Assembly (NCBI GenBank): GCA_900770705.1
Contig: CAAGLF010000081.1
Span: forward strand, 1-20,336
DNA: 20,336 nt
Reading direction: 5' to 3'
Source of the DNA: Bacteroidaceae bacterium
GTDB lineage: Bacteria; Bacteroidota; Bacteroidia; Bacteroidales; Bacteroidaceae
A model generated the notes under the pieces. That model had not been told where the DNA came from. It did not search any database and worked only from the letters and a program-made list of their open reading frames with translations. This document shows, in pieces, positions 1 through 6,410 of the stretch. A program made the translations under genes and the position numbers. Position 1 is the stretch's first letter, and each line of letters opens with the position of its first letter.

Positions 1-68
1 CGCGATGCAGCAATTTCAGACTTCAGCGCGGCGCGGCGCTTCTCGATGGTTTCGATGGCGTTGAGCAT
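1..68 (-). CDS. YqjK-like small protein, N-terminal fragment (partial)
   Basis: An ATG at 68-66 opens a minus-strand frame that runs off the window edge, giving 22 visible codons beginning MLNAIETIEKRRAALKSE. The visible part is a charged, helix-forming stretch (ETIEKRRAALKSEIAA). I do not recognise it with certainty. Its position downstream of a YtxH-like gene and a holin_3_6-like gene parallels the enterobacterial yqjD-yqjE-yqjK order, in which the last gene encodes a short charged helical protein of unknown function. The gene ends outside the window, so length and C-terminus are unknown. The coding strand just upstream is a CT/CA-rich leader. The assignment rests on context and charge pattern only. 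Confidence 0.5.
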   Translation of the reverse strand, partial: MLNAIETIEKRRAALKSEIAAS

Positions 69-308
69 AGCGAGGGGAGTGTAAAAGTGAGTGAGAGAGT
101 GTGTGTGAGGGGAGAGTGTGAGGGAGGCAGATGGTAAACGTTTGCAATGTACACATACTCATATTATACACGCGCGGGCGGGGGAGGCGTACCGGCGCGG
201 CGGGCCCCCCCGTTTGCCCCGCCGCCCACACAGCGCTGTATGCAGAGAGAGAGAGAGAGAGAGGTGGGGGAGCGCGCAGGTGGCGGGGGGGGAATCGTTC
301 GTTCGTTT
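69..308. other. Low-complexity intergenic DNA with an (AG)10 tract and G/C homopolymers
   Basis: This 240-base gap separates two small same-strand genes that would normally be packed closely. It holds GT/GA-rich sequence at about 87-125, a C7 run (205-211), a pure (AG)10 dinucleotide tract at 244-263, a G8 run at 285-292 and a CGTT triplication just beyond the holin-like stop. I see no convincing gene or terminator in it. Confidence 0.6.
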
Positions 309-707
309 TTAGGGTTGCCGCGTTTCTGCGGGGGCGTCGGCCTCCGGCTCCGCGGGCGTGAGGAAGAGCCGGACCATCAGTCCGAGTATGGGGGCTTCGA
401 TCCAGGCCCGCCGGCGGGCATAGACGAGGAGGGCGAGCAGCAGGTAGGCCACGGCTACGAGGCCGAAGGCGGCCAGGGCGCTGCCGGTGAGGGAGGCCAG
501 GCACGTGGCGGCTGCATAGGAGAGGAAGAGCAGCACGATGGTGGCCAGCACGAAGAGTATGCCGCCCAGACAGATGGCGGCTATGAGGCGGGCGCAGCGG
601 GCCAGGAGGTCGACCTTGAGGAGCTCGGTCTGCAGCGTGAGATGGTGGCGGAGTTCGAGGATGAGCTGGCGGAGCTGCTGCACGTTGTCGTCGGTGGAGA
701 AGAACAT
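309..707 (-). CDS. Phage_holin_3_6 / YqjE-type membrane protein
   Basis: This 132-residue protein has a short soluble N-terminus (MFFSTDDNVQQLRQLILELRH) with a helix that probably lies along the membrane. Two long hydrophobic segments follow, at about residues 41-70 (LIAAICLGGILFVLATIVLLF) and 74-95 (ASLTGSALAAFGLVAVAYLLL), then a basic turn (YARRR) and a charged, Ala/Pro-rich tail. This matches the Phage_holin_3_6 (DUF1469, YqjE) family of small inner-membrane proteins. Despite the name these are chromosomal housekeeping or stress genes, not lysis genes, and their biochemical role is unknown. It sits between a YtxH-like and a YqjK-like gene on the same strand. The start codon is preceded by the A-rich stretch ATAAGGAAAAAAAAGAG, in line with Bacteroidetes initiation. 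There are no phage genes around it. Confidence 0.8.
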   Translation of the reverse strand: MFFSTDDNVQQLRQLILELRHHLTLQTELLKVDLLARCARLIAAICLGGILFVLATIVLLFLSYAAATCLASLTGSALAAFGLVAVAYLLLALLVYARRRAWIEAPILGLMVRLFLTPAEPEADAPAETRQP

Positions 708-1197
708 CTCTTTTTTTTCCTTATCTGTTTCCTTATGGTATGTGGTGAGGGGCAGGCGAAGAGGCGGCTGTATCCCTCTTTTCCCCGGGGGGGCAGAAGG
801 GGAGGGAGCGGGGCGGGGCGGCAGGAGGAGGCACAGCGCTGACGTGCGTCGGGGCGGCGGGGAAGGTGAACAAAGTGAACAAAGTGAACGGTGAACTGCA
901 TTGACATGCGTTTGTCCTCCCCCCTCTCTCCTCCTTCCTCTCTCCTCTCTCTCGCGCGCCTTCAGCGTGCCGCCGTGTGTGCGGGAGCCGACAGCTGCCT
1001 CTCGGAGCGGCAGGCAGGTGTATGGAGGCGGAGCAGGCGGAGGCAGGCGGGAGGGGCTTTACTCCCCCCCTTCCTCCTCCAGCCTGCCACGCCCCTGTCA
1101 GCCCCCGGCGGGGAGGAGGCGGGGGCGGTACCCCTCTTTTCGCCCCTTCCCGAGGGGGAGGCTGATGTACACGGCCCCCCCGGCGGGCTCTCCGCTG
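708..1197. other. 490-base intergenic region with direct repeats and GC hairpin-like elements
   Basis: No credible gene is seen on either strand. The region contains a T9 run next to the holin-like start, two related elements beginning TATCCCTCTTTTC (771) and TACCCCTCTTTTC (1129), four GTGAAC units at 866-896, a CT-rich block at 915-955, and G/C-rich near-repeats up to the end of the YtxH-like gene. Open frames across it have low-complexity translations rich in Arg, Gly, Ser and Pro and are best read as noise. Confidence 0.6.
866..896. repeat. Short direct repeats of GTGAAC
   Basis: GTGAAC occurs at 866, 875, 884 and 891. The first three are spaced exactly 9 bases apart with AAA between them, and the fourth follows after a single extra G. 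On the minus strand the array reads TCACTTTG twice, one mismatch from the Bacteroidetes -7 box TAnnTTTG. It lies about 160 bases upstream of the holin-like start. It could be an operator or promoter array, or a simple tandem repeat. Function is not shown. Confidence 0.6.
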
Positions 1198-1401
1198 TCA
1201 GCGGGTGGGGGCGAGCTCGTCGGTGATGTCGTCGACGAGGCCTTCGATTTCCTTGCCGCTGAGCTTGATGCCGCGCTTGCGGATGGCCTCGGCAATGCGG
1301 GTGCGGGTGTCAGCGCCCTTTTCGGGAGCAAAGAGTATACCGCAGGCTGCGCCTACTGCTGCGCCTCCGAGGAAGGCGGCCAAAATGCTAAGTCCTTTCA
1401 T
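1198..1401 (-). CDS. YtxH-domain small protein
   Basis: This 67-residue protein begins with a single Gly/Ala-rich hydrophobic helix (about residues 4-26, ILAAFLGGAAVGAACGILFA). The motif LFAPEKGADTR follows directly, which is the hallmark of YtxH proteins (helix then FAP..G...R), and then an amphipathic charged helix. YtxH proteins are small membrane-anchored, often stress-associated proteins without known catalytic activity, and they resemble YqjD of E. coli in layout. It is the first gene of a putative three-gene minus-strand set with the holin-like and YqjK-like genes, although 490 bases separate it from the next. Unusually for this window, a good Shine-Dalgarno-like sequence precedes the ATG. 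Length is normal for the short forms of the family. Confidence 0.85.
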   Translation of the reverse strand: MKGLSILAAFLGGAAVGAACGILFAPEKGADTRTRIAEAIRKRGIKLSGKEIEGLVDDITDELAPTR

Positions 1402-1409
1402 AGTGGGAA

Positions 1410-1417
1410 TCTCCTTT
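1410..1417 (-). promoter_or_regulatory. Shine-Dalgarno-like site of the YtxH gene
   Basis: The minus strand reads GAAAGGAG here, followed by ATTCCCACT and then the ATG, a nearly ideal SD distance. Other genes in the window mostly have A/T-rich or C-rich leaders without SD, as expected for Bacteroidetes, so this one stands out and supports the chosen start. Confidence 0.5.
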
Positions 1418-1604
1418 CTTTTTGTTGGGTGAATGAATAGGGTGGTTGGGCCGAGGCAGAGGCTGAGGGCGGGTACTTCTTCCTTCCACCCCTGCTCTCT
1501 TTCTCGCGGCTAAATTACGCTTTTTCTGATGAAACGGAGGGCGGTGGGGGATTTTTTTTCAGGAAAAACGCGCCGTTTAATGTTTTTTAGAACACGAGAG
1601 GGGG

Positions 1605-1632
1605 TTGCCTCGTGATTTGTGTTGTATTTTTG
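1605..1632 (+). promoter_or_regulatory. Predicted Bacteroidetes-type promoter for the SPOR-rlmN unit
   Basis: TATTTTTG at 1625-1632 is a perfect match to the -7 consensus TAnnTTTG. A TTG at 1605-1607 could be the -33 element, with a slightly short spacer. A start near 1638 would give a leader of about 165 bases that includes the AG tract. Confidence 0.5.
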
Positions 1633-1748
1633 CATTCATCCTTGAGCCCGGGGGCGCAGCAGGGCCGGGGTCTGCCCCCTCTCTCCCCGAAGTCTGCGAA
1701 AAAAACGGGCCGGGGGGGCGCGTGCGAAAGGTGCGCAAGAAACAGAAA

Positions 1749-1767
1749 AGAGAGAGAGAGAGAGAGA
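1749..1767 (+). repeat. (AG)n dinucleotide tract in the SPOR gene leader
   Basis: Nine and a half uninterrupted AG units lie 37 bases before the SPOR start codon. It is non-coding in the chosen gene model. Slippage here would change leader length rather than reading frame. Confidence 0.85.
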
Positions 1768-1803
1768 CATTTTTATTCCCATTATAAAACACGAGTGAAA
1801 AAT

Positions 1804-2325
1804 ATGAAGAAAGCTGTGATTTTCGGCACGATGTTCGGTGCCTTGTTTGTTTTCACTTCCTGCAAGTCGAGAGAAGACGCTTACCGGCAGCTCTACGAGC
1901 AGGCACAGGCGCAGGAGGCCAGTACGAGTCAGGAACAGGGCACGCCCGTGAGCGTGGCTCCCGTGGCGCCGCGCGAGGAGACGGTGACGGTGACGAACGT
2001 GGCGGGTCGCGACACGAATGCGGGTGAAGACCTGAGCGGCACAAAGACCATCGAAGGCGGTGTGGCCGTGATAAGCGGCGGCGAACTGAAGCGCTTCAGC
2101 GTGGTGGTGGGCAGCTTTATCACGCAGGCTAATGCCGAGGCGCTGATGGGCACGCTGAAGACCAAGGGCTACGACGCCCGCGTGGTGAAGACGAACGAGA
2201 CGATCAACGGACAGACGGGATGGTTTCGCGTAGTGGCCTCTTCGTACGACGACAAGGTTTCGGCCGTACAGTCGCGCGACGAACTGAAGGCCTCCTATCC
2301 CGGAGCCTGGATACTGAGAAAATAA
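1804..2325 (+). CDS. SPOR-domain lipoprotein
   Basis: This 173-residue protein has a lipoprotein signal peptide: basic MKK, a hydrophobic core (residues 5-18) and a lipobox ending FTSC, with Cys20 as the predicted lipidated residue. A Gln/Ala/Glu-rich, low-complexity linker runs to about residue 95. A SPOR domain occupies about 98-171 (FSVVVGSFITQANAEAL ... GWFRVVASSYDDKVSA ... YPGAWIL). SPOR domains bind denuded glycan strands of septal peptidoglycan, so a periplasm-facing, division-site role is likely. The lysine at +2 does not show which membrane it goes to. The start at 1804 is chosen over an in-frame ATG at 1612 because it yields the intact signal peptide and falls after the predicted promoter. 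rlmN starts 10 bases after the stop, so the two are probably co-transcribed. Confidence 0.9.
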   Translation: MKKAVIFGTMFGALFVFTSCKSREDAYRQLYEQAQAQEASTSQEQGTPVSVAPVAPREETVTVTNVAGRDTNAGEDLSGTKTIEGGVAVISGGELKRFSVVVGSFITQANAEALMGTLKTKGYDARVVKTNETINGQTGWFRVVASSYDDKVSAVQSRDELKASYPGAWILRK

Positions 2326-2335
2326 CACATTCGGC

Positions 2336-3406
2336 ATGCAGCCGCTCATCGGACTGACGCTGGACGAGCTGAAAGGGCTGGCGGCCTCGCTGGGGCTGCC
2401 GGCCTTTCGTGCACGCCAGATGGCCCACTGGCTCTACGGCCGCCACGTGCGCCACATCGAGGAGATGACCGACCTGCCCCGGCAGGTGCGCCAGCTGCTG
2501 GCCGAACGCTGCGAGGTGGGCTACCGGCCGCCCCTGCGCACGCTGCGATCGGCCGACGGCACCGTGAAGTACCTCTTCCCCACGGCCGGGGGCAGATACG
2601 TAGAGAGCGTGTTTATCCCCGCCGACGGCGACAGGGCCACGCTCTGCGTGTCGTGCCAGGTGGGCTGCAAGATGGGCTGCAGCTTCTGTATGACGGGGCG
2701 GCAGGGCTTCGAGGCATCGCTTTCCGCGGCCGACATACTGGGGCAGATATATGCCCTGCCCGAGAGGGAACGCCTCACCAACGTGGTCTTCATGGGGCAG
2801 GGAGAGCCCTTCGACAATCTCGACAACGTGCTGAAAGCCACGGAAATACTCACCGCAGAATGGGGGTATGCCTGGAGCCCCAAGCGCATCACCGTCTCCA
2901 GCGTGGGACTCCGGAAGGGGCTGCTGCGCTTCCTGCAGGAGAGCCGCTGCCATCTGGCCATCAGTCTGCACAACCCCCTGCCCGAAGAGCGGGCGCGCCT
3001 CATGCCTGCCGAGAAGGCAATGAGCATTGCAGAGGTGGTGGACGCGCTGAAAGCCACAGGGCAATTCGCCCGCAGGCGTGGCACGCCCGAAGCACAGGCC
3101 GGGCAGCGCAGGCTCACCTTCGAATACATCGTGCTGGAGGGGCTCAACGACAGCCGGCGCCACGCCGACGCCCTGCTGCGCCTGCTCGAAGGCCTCGACT
3201 GCCGGGTCAATCTGATACGCTTCCACACCATCCCCGACTCCCCCTATCGCGGAGCCAGCGAGGCGCGGATGACGGAACTGCGCGACTACCTGACACGCCG
3301 CGGACTCTTCACCACCATCAGGGCCTCGCGCGGAGAAGACATTATGGCGGCCTGCGGACTGCTCACCACAGCCGAGAAGGAGAGGGAGGCGCAGCAGCAC
3401 GCGTGA
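2336..3406 (+). CDS. rlmN: 23S rRNA (adenine-2503-C2)-methyltransferase RlmN
   Basis: RlmN is a radical-SAM enzyme that methylates C2 of A2503 in 23S rRNA (and A37 of some tRNAs), which affects translational fidelity. The 356-residue protein has an N-terminal RNA-binding region (residues 1-90, including AFRARQMAHWLY). The 4Fe-4S-binding CxxxCxxC motif is at Cys111, Cys115 and Cys118 (GCKMGCSFC), followed by a TIM-barrel body (VVFMGQGEPFDN, ITVSSVGL, HLAISLHNP, EYIVLEGLND). The C-terminal catalytic Cys340 sits in EDIMAACGLL. Cys118 of the cluster motif and Cys340 correspond by motif position to the iron-sulfur ligand and methyl-carrying cysteine of the family. Length is normal, and all hallmark residues are present. 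The similar resistance enzyme Cfr is less likely because housekeeping context and sequence follow RlmN. Confidence 0.95.
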   Translation: MQPLIGLTLDELKGLAASLGLPAFRARQMAHWLYGRHVRHIEEMTDLPRQVRQLLAERCEVGYRPPLRTLRSADGTVKYLFPTAGGRYVESVFIPADGDRATLCVSCQVGCKMGCSFCMTGRQGFEASLSAADILGQIYALPERERLTNVVFMGQGEPFDNLDNVLKATEILTAEWGYAWSPKRITVSSVGLRKGLLRFLQESRCHLAISLHNPLPEERARLMPAEKAMSIAEVVDALKATGQFARRRGTPEAQAGQRRLTFEYIVLEGLNDSRRHADALLRLLEGLDCRVNLIRFHTIPDSPYRGASEARMTELRDYLTRRGLFTTIRASRGEDIMAACGLLTTAEKEREAQQHA

Positions 3407-3454
3407 GGCACCGCAGGCAGGGCAGGGAGAGAGAGTTTCGCCGGCTCCCCTGCG

Positions 3455-3471
3455 CCCTTCTGCCCCCCCGG
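3455..3471. repeat. Copy of a short dispersed C-rich repeat
   Basis: CCCTTCTGCCCCCCCGG at this place is an exact inverted copy of 785-801. It sits in the roughly 200-base gap between rlmN and pdxA, next to a short GA tract at 3427-3435. An imperfect GC hairpin plus the TTTTT after it could act as a weak terminator for rlmN, but pairing is poor. Confidence 0.5.
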
Positions 3472-3604
3472 TTTTTCTCTGCTCACCCCGAATTAATACG
3501 CTATATATAACATAATGTGCAGCGCCTGCAGATACGAGAGAGACAGAAAGCAGGCGCCCCCCGAAAAAAACAAAGCACAAGCAACTCCTTTCCCACATAC
3601 CATT

Positions 3605-4786
3605 ATGAATATCCATCACTCCGATACAGACACCCACGACGAACCGCGAAACGCCGCCCCGGCTGCACCCAGGATAAAGGTGGCCATCACCCACGGCGAC
3701 ACCAACGGCGTGGGGTATGAGCTGATACTCAAAACCTTCGCTGAGAGCACTATGCTGGAACTCTGCACACCCGTTGTCTACGGCTCGGCCAAAGTGGCCG
3801 CCTACCACAGGAAGACACTGGGCTCTGCCCTGAACTTCCACATCATCCGGTCCATAGAGGAAGCCCAGGAGGGCGCCCTCAACCTGATCAACTGCATAGA
3901 CGAAGAGGTGAAGGTGGACCTGGGAACGCCCTCGGCCGAAGCCGGAAGGGCCGCATTGGCCAGCCTCGAAGCCGCCGTCGGCGACTGCCGGGAAGGAAAG
4001 GCCGACGTGCTCGTCACCGCCCCCATCAACAAGGCCACCATACAAGCCGACAGCTTCGGCTTCAGCGGACACACGGAATACCTCGAAGACAGGCTGGGAG
4101 GCGAAGCCCTGATGGTGCTGACCGACGGAACCATCAGGGTGGCACTGCTCACCACACACCTGCCCCTGAAGGACATCGCCGCCCACGTGACAGCCGAAAA
4201 CATCCGGGCCAAGGTGAAGGCCCTCTACCGCTCGCTGCGCCGCGACTTCCTGCTGCCCGCACCCCGCATTGCCGTGCTGGGACTCAACCCGCACTGCGGA
4301 GAGGACGGCATGCTGGGTCTGGAGGAGCAGAACATCATCCGCCCCGCCATCGAGGAACTCGCGGCAGAGGGAATGCCCGTGTTCGGCCCCTACCCCGCCG
4401 ACGGATTCTTCGGCGCCGCCACCTACAAGAGCTTCGACGGCGTGCTGGCCATGTACCACGACCAGGGACTGGCACCCTTCAAGGCACTCTCGATGGACGG
4501 CGGAGTCAACTTCACAGCCGGACTGCCCATAGTGCGCACCTCGCCCGACCACGGCACCGCCTACGACATCGCCAGCAAGGGACTGGCCGACGAACGCTCC
4601 TTCCGCGAAGCCATCTTCACCGCCATCGACATCTTCCGAAACAGGGCACACGACGACGAAGCCTACCAAAACCCGCTGCCCAAACTCTACCACGACCGCA
4701 GAGAGGACGAACGCAGGCCACGGGGCGGAACACCGCGGGCAAACACCGACACACATACGGAGCAAACTGAAGAAGACAGCCTATGA
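3605..4786 (+). CDS. pdxA: 4-hydroxythreonine-4-phosphate dehydrogenase PdxA
   Basis: PdxA oxidises and decarboxylates 4-phosphohydroxy-L-threonine to 3-amino-2-oxopropyl phosphate in the DXP-dependent pyridoxal phosphate pathway, using NAD and a divalent metal. From the start at 3605 the protein has 393 residues. Hallmarks are VAITHGDTNGVGYE near the N-terminus, ADVLVTAPINKATI, and the three metal-binding histidines His185 (TTHLPLKD), His230 (LNPHCGEDG) and His285 (YHDQGLAPFK). The C-terminus carries an extra Arg/Asp-rich tail of about 35 residues. An ATG at 3515 would add 30 residues (MCSACRYERDRKQ) that do not look like the family, so 3605 is preferred, though this is not certain. Its last four bases (ATGA) overlap the next gene, so it is probably the first gene of the unit that continues to 9126. 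Confidence 0.93.
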   Translation: MNIHHSDTDTHDEPRNAAPAAPRIKVAITHGDTNGVGYELILKTFAESTMLELCTPVVYGSAKVAAYHRKTLGSALNFHIIRSIEEAQEGALNLINCIDEEVKVDLGTPSAEAGRAALASLEAAVGDCREGKADVLVTAPINKATIQADSFGFSGHTEYLEDRLGGEALMVLTDGTIRVALLTTHLPLKDIAAHVTAENIRAKVKALYRSLRRDFLLPAPRIAVLGLNPHCGEDGMLGLEEQNIIRPAIEELAAEGMPVFGPYPADGFFGAATYKSFDGVLAMYHDQGLAPFKALSMDGGVNFTAGLPIVRTSPDHGTAYDIASKGLADERSFREAIFTAIDIFRNRAHDDEAYQNPLPKLYHDRREDERRPRGGTPRANTDTHTEQTEEDSL

Positions 4787-5493
4787 AATTTGCAATCATA
4801 GCCGCCGGAGAAGGCTCACGACTGGCCGAAGAAGGAGTGGCCGTGCCCAAACCCCTGGTGGAAATAGGCGGAGAAAAGCTGATACAAAGGCTCGTAAGAA
4901 TCTTCATGCAGAACGGAGCCGAAGAGATTTGCGTCATCGTCAACCAGCTACATCCGCAGACAGAAGCCTACGTGCGGCAGCTGATGGCCACCGAAGCCGG
5001 AAGCCGCCTCCGACTGGTAGTGAAGACAACGCCCAGCTCCATGCACAGCTTCTGCGAACTCAGCCGCTATCTGGCTGGAGCACCCTTCTGCCTCACCACC
5101 GTCGACACCATCTTCGACGAAAACGAATTTGCCCGCTACATCGAGGCATTCCGGCAGGCAGATTGCGACGGAATGATGGCCGTCACCGACTATATCGACG
5201 ACGAGAAGCCTCTCTATGTAGACGTAGACCAGGCAGGACACATCACCGGATTCTACGACCAGCAGCAGGGATGCCGATACATATCGGGCGGCATCTATTG
5301 CCTGAAACAGAACAGCCTCGACACCCTGGAACGCTGTATGCAGCAGGGGAAGAGCCGGATGCGCAACTTCCAGCGGGCCCTGGTGGCCGACGGACTGAGG
5401 CTACAGGCTTACCCCTTCGGGAAAGTGCTCGATATCGACCACGCCGAAGACATCCCGAAAGCCGAAACGTTTGTCAGGGAGGGAACGCAATGA
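4783..5493 (+). CDS. Nucleotidyltransferase (sugar/alcohol-phosphate NTP transferase family)
   Basis: This is a 236-residue single-domain protein of the NTP_transferase superfamily, whose members activate a phosphorylated sugar, alditol, inositol or choline as an NDP derivative. Visible are the nucleotide-binding loop AAGEGSRL (residues 7-14), Lys23 in VPKPLVEIGG, the metal-binding Asp region TTVDTIFDENEF, the substrate-side motif YISGGIYCL and the closing Asp motif LDIDHAEDI. It is shorter than bifunctional GlmU or RfbA-type enzymes and has no left-handed helix or second domain, closer in size to LicC/IPCT-type cytidylyltransferases. Since a CDP-alcohol phosphotransferase lies two genes downstream, CTP is the likeliest nucleotide. 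The substrate is unknown. It overlaps both pdxA and the next gene by ATGA, implying translational coupling. Confidence 0.85.
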   Translation: MKFAIIAAGEGSRLAEEGVAVPKPLVEIGGEKLIQRLVRIFMQNGAEEICVIVNQLHPQTEAYVRQLMATEAGSRLRLVVKTTPSSMHSFCELSRYLAGAPFCLTTVDTIFDENEFARYIEAFRQADCDGMMAVTDYIDDEKPLYVDVDQAGHITGFYDQQQGCRYISGGIYCLKQNSLDTLERCMQQGKSRMRNFQRALVADGLRLQAYPFGKVLDIDHAEDIPKAETFVREGTQ

Positions 5494-6410
5494 ACATACT
5501 GGGAATCAGTCGCTCACCTCGTTTTTCCCCCAACTCCGCAGAGCGTGACAGGGCCATCTTCGAGGCCGTCTGCCAGCAATTGCAGGCCGCGGGACACACC
5601 GTGACCAGCCTCTGCGAGGACGACCTTGGCGGCACCTCCTTCACCACCGACCCCGAAGCCTGCTTCAGCATGGCCCGCGACACACAGGTATTGCGGGCCT
5701 TGAGCCGGCTGGAGCAACAGGGCTGCCGCGTGGTCAACTCCCCCACCGCCCTGCTGGCTGCCACCCGCTCGGCACTGACACGGCTGTTCCGACAGCACGG
5801 GATACCACAGCCACACACCCTGTCCCTGGCTGAGAACGAACGGCTCGACACCCGCCCCCTCCGGCGGATCACCACCTTTCCCCTATGGCTCAAGCGAGGC
5901 GATGCCGCCGCCCAAAGCGCCGGCGACGTGCGCTATATCCGCAGTGCCACCGAACTGCAGGAAGCCCTCCTCGACTTCAAGCGGAAACACATCGCCGACG
6001 CTGTGCTCAGCCGGCACCTCGCAGGCGACCTCATCAAGTTCTACGGCGTCGGCGGTACCGACTTCTTCTATTTCTACTACCCCACACGTGAATCTTCCTT
6101 CTCCAAGTTTGGCCTCGAACGCTACAACGGCCAGCCCGAAGGTTTCCCCTTTGACACCCAAGACCTGAAGCAGACTGCCCACAAGGCCGCACGGCTTTCT
6201 GGGATACACGTATATGGAGGAGACGCCATCGTGACCGCCGACGGACACTTCCATCTGATAGACTTCAACGACTGGCCCAGCTTCGCCCGCTGCCGCGACG
6301 CCGCTGCCGAAGCCATCGCCTCCCTGCTGCTGCACCCCGCCGACAGCACCACCTCCATCCACACCACCGACCATCCCTCCCCAACACTTACACCACATGT
6401 CAGACAATAA
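5490..6410 (+). CDS. ATP-grasp-like protein of unknown substrate
   Basis: This 306-residue protein looks like the RimK/ATP-grasp fold. The N-terminal Rossmann-like part begins MNILGISRSPRFSPNSAERD and includes RVVNSPTALLAATRSALTRLF, typical of the pre-ATP-grasp region. A nucleotide-binding region follows (FPLWLKRGD, and AVLSRHLAGDLIKFYGV), and the C-terminal metal-binding segment is GHFHLIDFNDWPSFARC, with Asp258 and Asn260 in place of the usual E-x-N. ATP-grasp enzymes join a carboxylate to an amine or other nucleophile through an acyl phosphate, and some phosphorylate inositols. No signal peptide is visible, so it is probably cytoplasmic. The substrate is not known. The start overlaps the preceding stop (ATGA) and the gene end overlaps the next gene by 14 bases. 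The last 25 residues are Thr/His/Pro-rich and probably disordered. Confidence 0.7.
   Translation: MNILGISRSPRFSPNSAERDRAIFEAVCQQLQAAGHTVTSLCEDDLGGTSFTTDPEACFSMARDTQVLRALSRLEQQGCRVVNSPTALLAATRSALTRLFRQHGIPQPHTLSLAENERLDTRPLRRITTFPLWLKRGDAAAQSAGDVRYIRSATELQEALLDFKRKHIADAVLSRHLAGDLIKFYGVGGTDFFYFYYPTRESSFSKFGLERYNGQPEGFPFDTQDLKQTAHKAARLSGIHVYGGDAIVTADGHFHLIDFNDWPSFARCRDAAAEAIASLLLHPADSTTSIHTTDHPSPTLTPHVRQ

Larger units (their letters stand above)
1402..1803. other. Divergent intergenic region between YtxH-like and SPOR genes
   Basis: About 400 bases separate two divergently transcribed genes. The part near 1510-1570 is AT-richer and contains CTAAATTA at 1510-1517 (minus TAATTTAG, one mismatch from TAnnTTTG), a weak candidate promoter for the YtxH gene. 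The right half carries the predicted SPOR promoter, a C/G-rich stretch with a G7 run at 1712-1718 and an (AG) tract at 1749-1767. No additional gene is supported. Confidence 0.5.

Noticed and set aside
309..707. The holin-like gene as evidence of a prophage
   Set aside because: Its relatives are ordinary chromosomal YqjE-type genes, and no structural, integrase or lysis genes accompany it.
901..1440. Plus-strand frame across the YtxH region as a gene
   Set aside because: The translation is low-complexity Ser/Arg/Pro/Gly and it runs antisense to the YtxH gene.
1612..1803. Upstream in-frame start for the SPOR lipoprotein
   Set aside because: It would place 64 Arg/Gly/Ser-rich residues before a perfect lipoprotein signal peptide and would start within the predicted promoter.
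2204..4765. A very long antisense open frame (over 850 codons) opposite rlmN and pdxA
   Set aside because: It is an artefact of GC-rich codon bias in the true genes. Its translation is low-complexity with no domain, and it spans two well-defined genes and their gap.
4783..5493. The nucleotidyltransferase as a GlmU or glucose-1-phosphate thymidylyltransferase
   Set aside because: It is too short for GlmU, lacks a hexapeptide domain and has no dTDP-sugar genes nearby. The CDP-alcohol transferase context points elsewhere.
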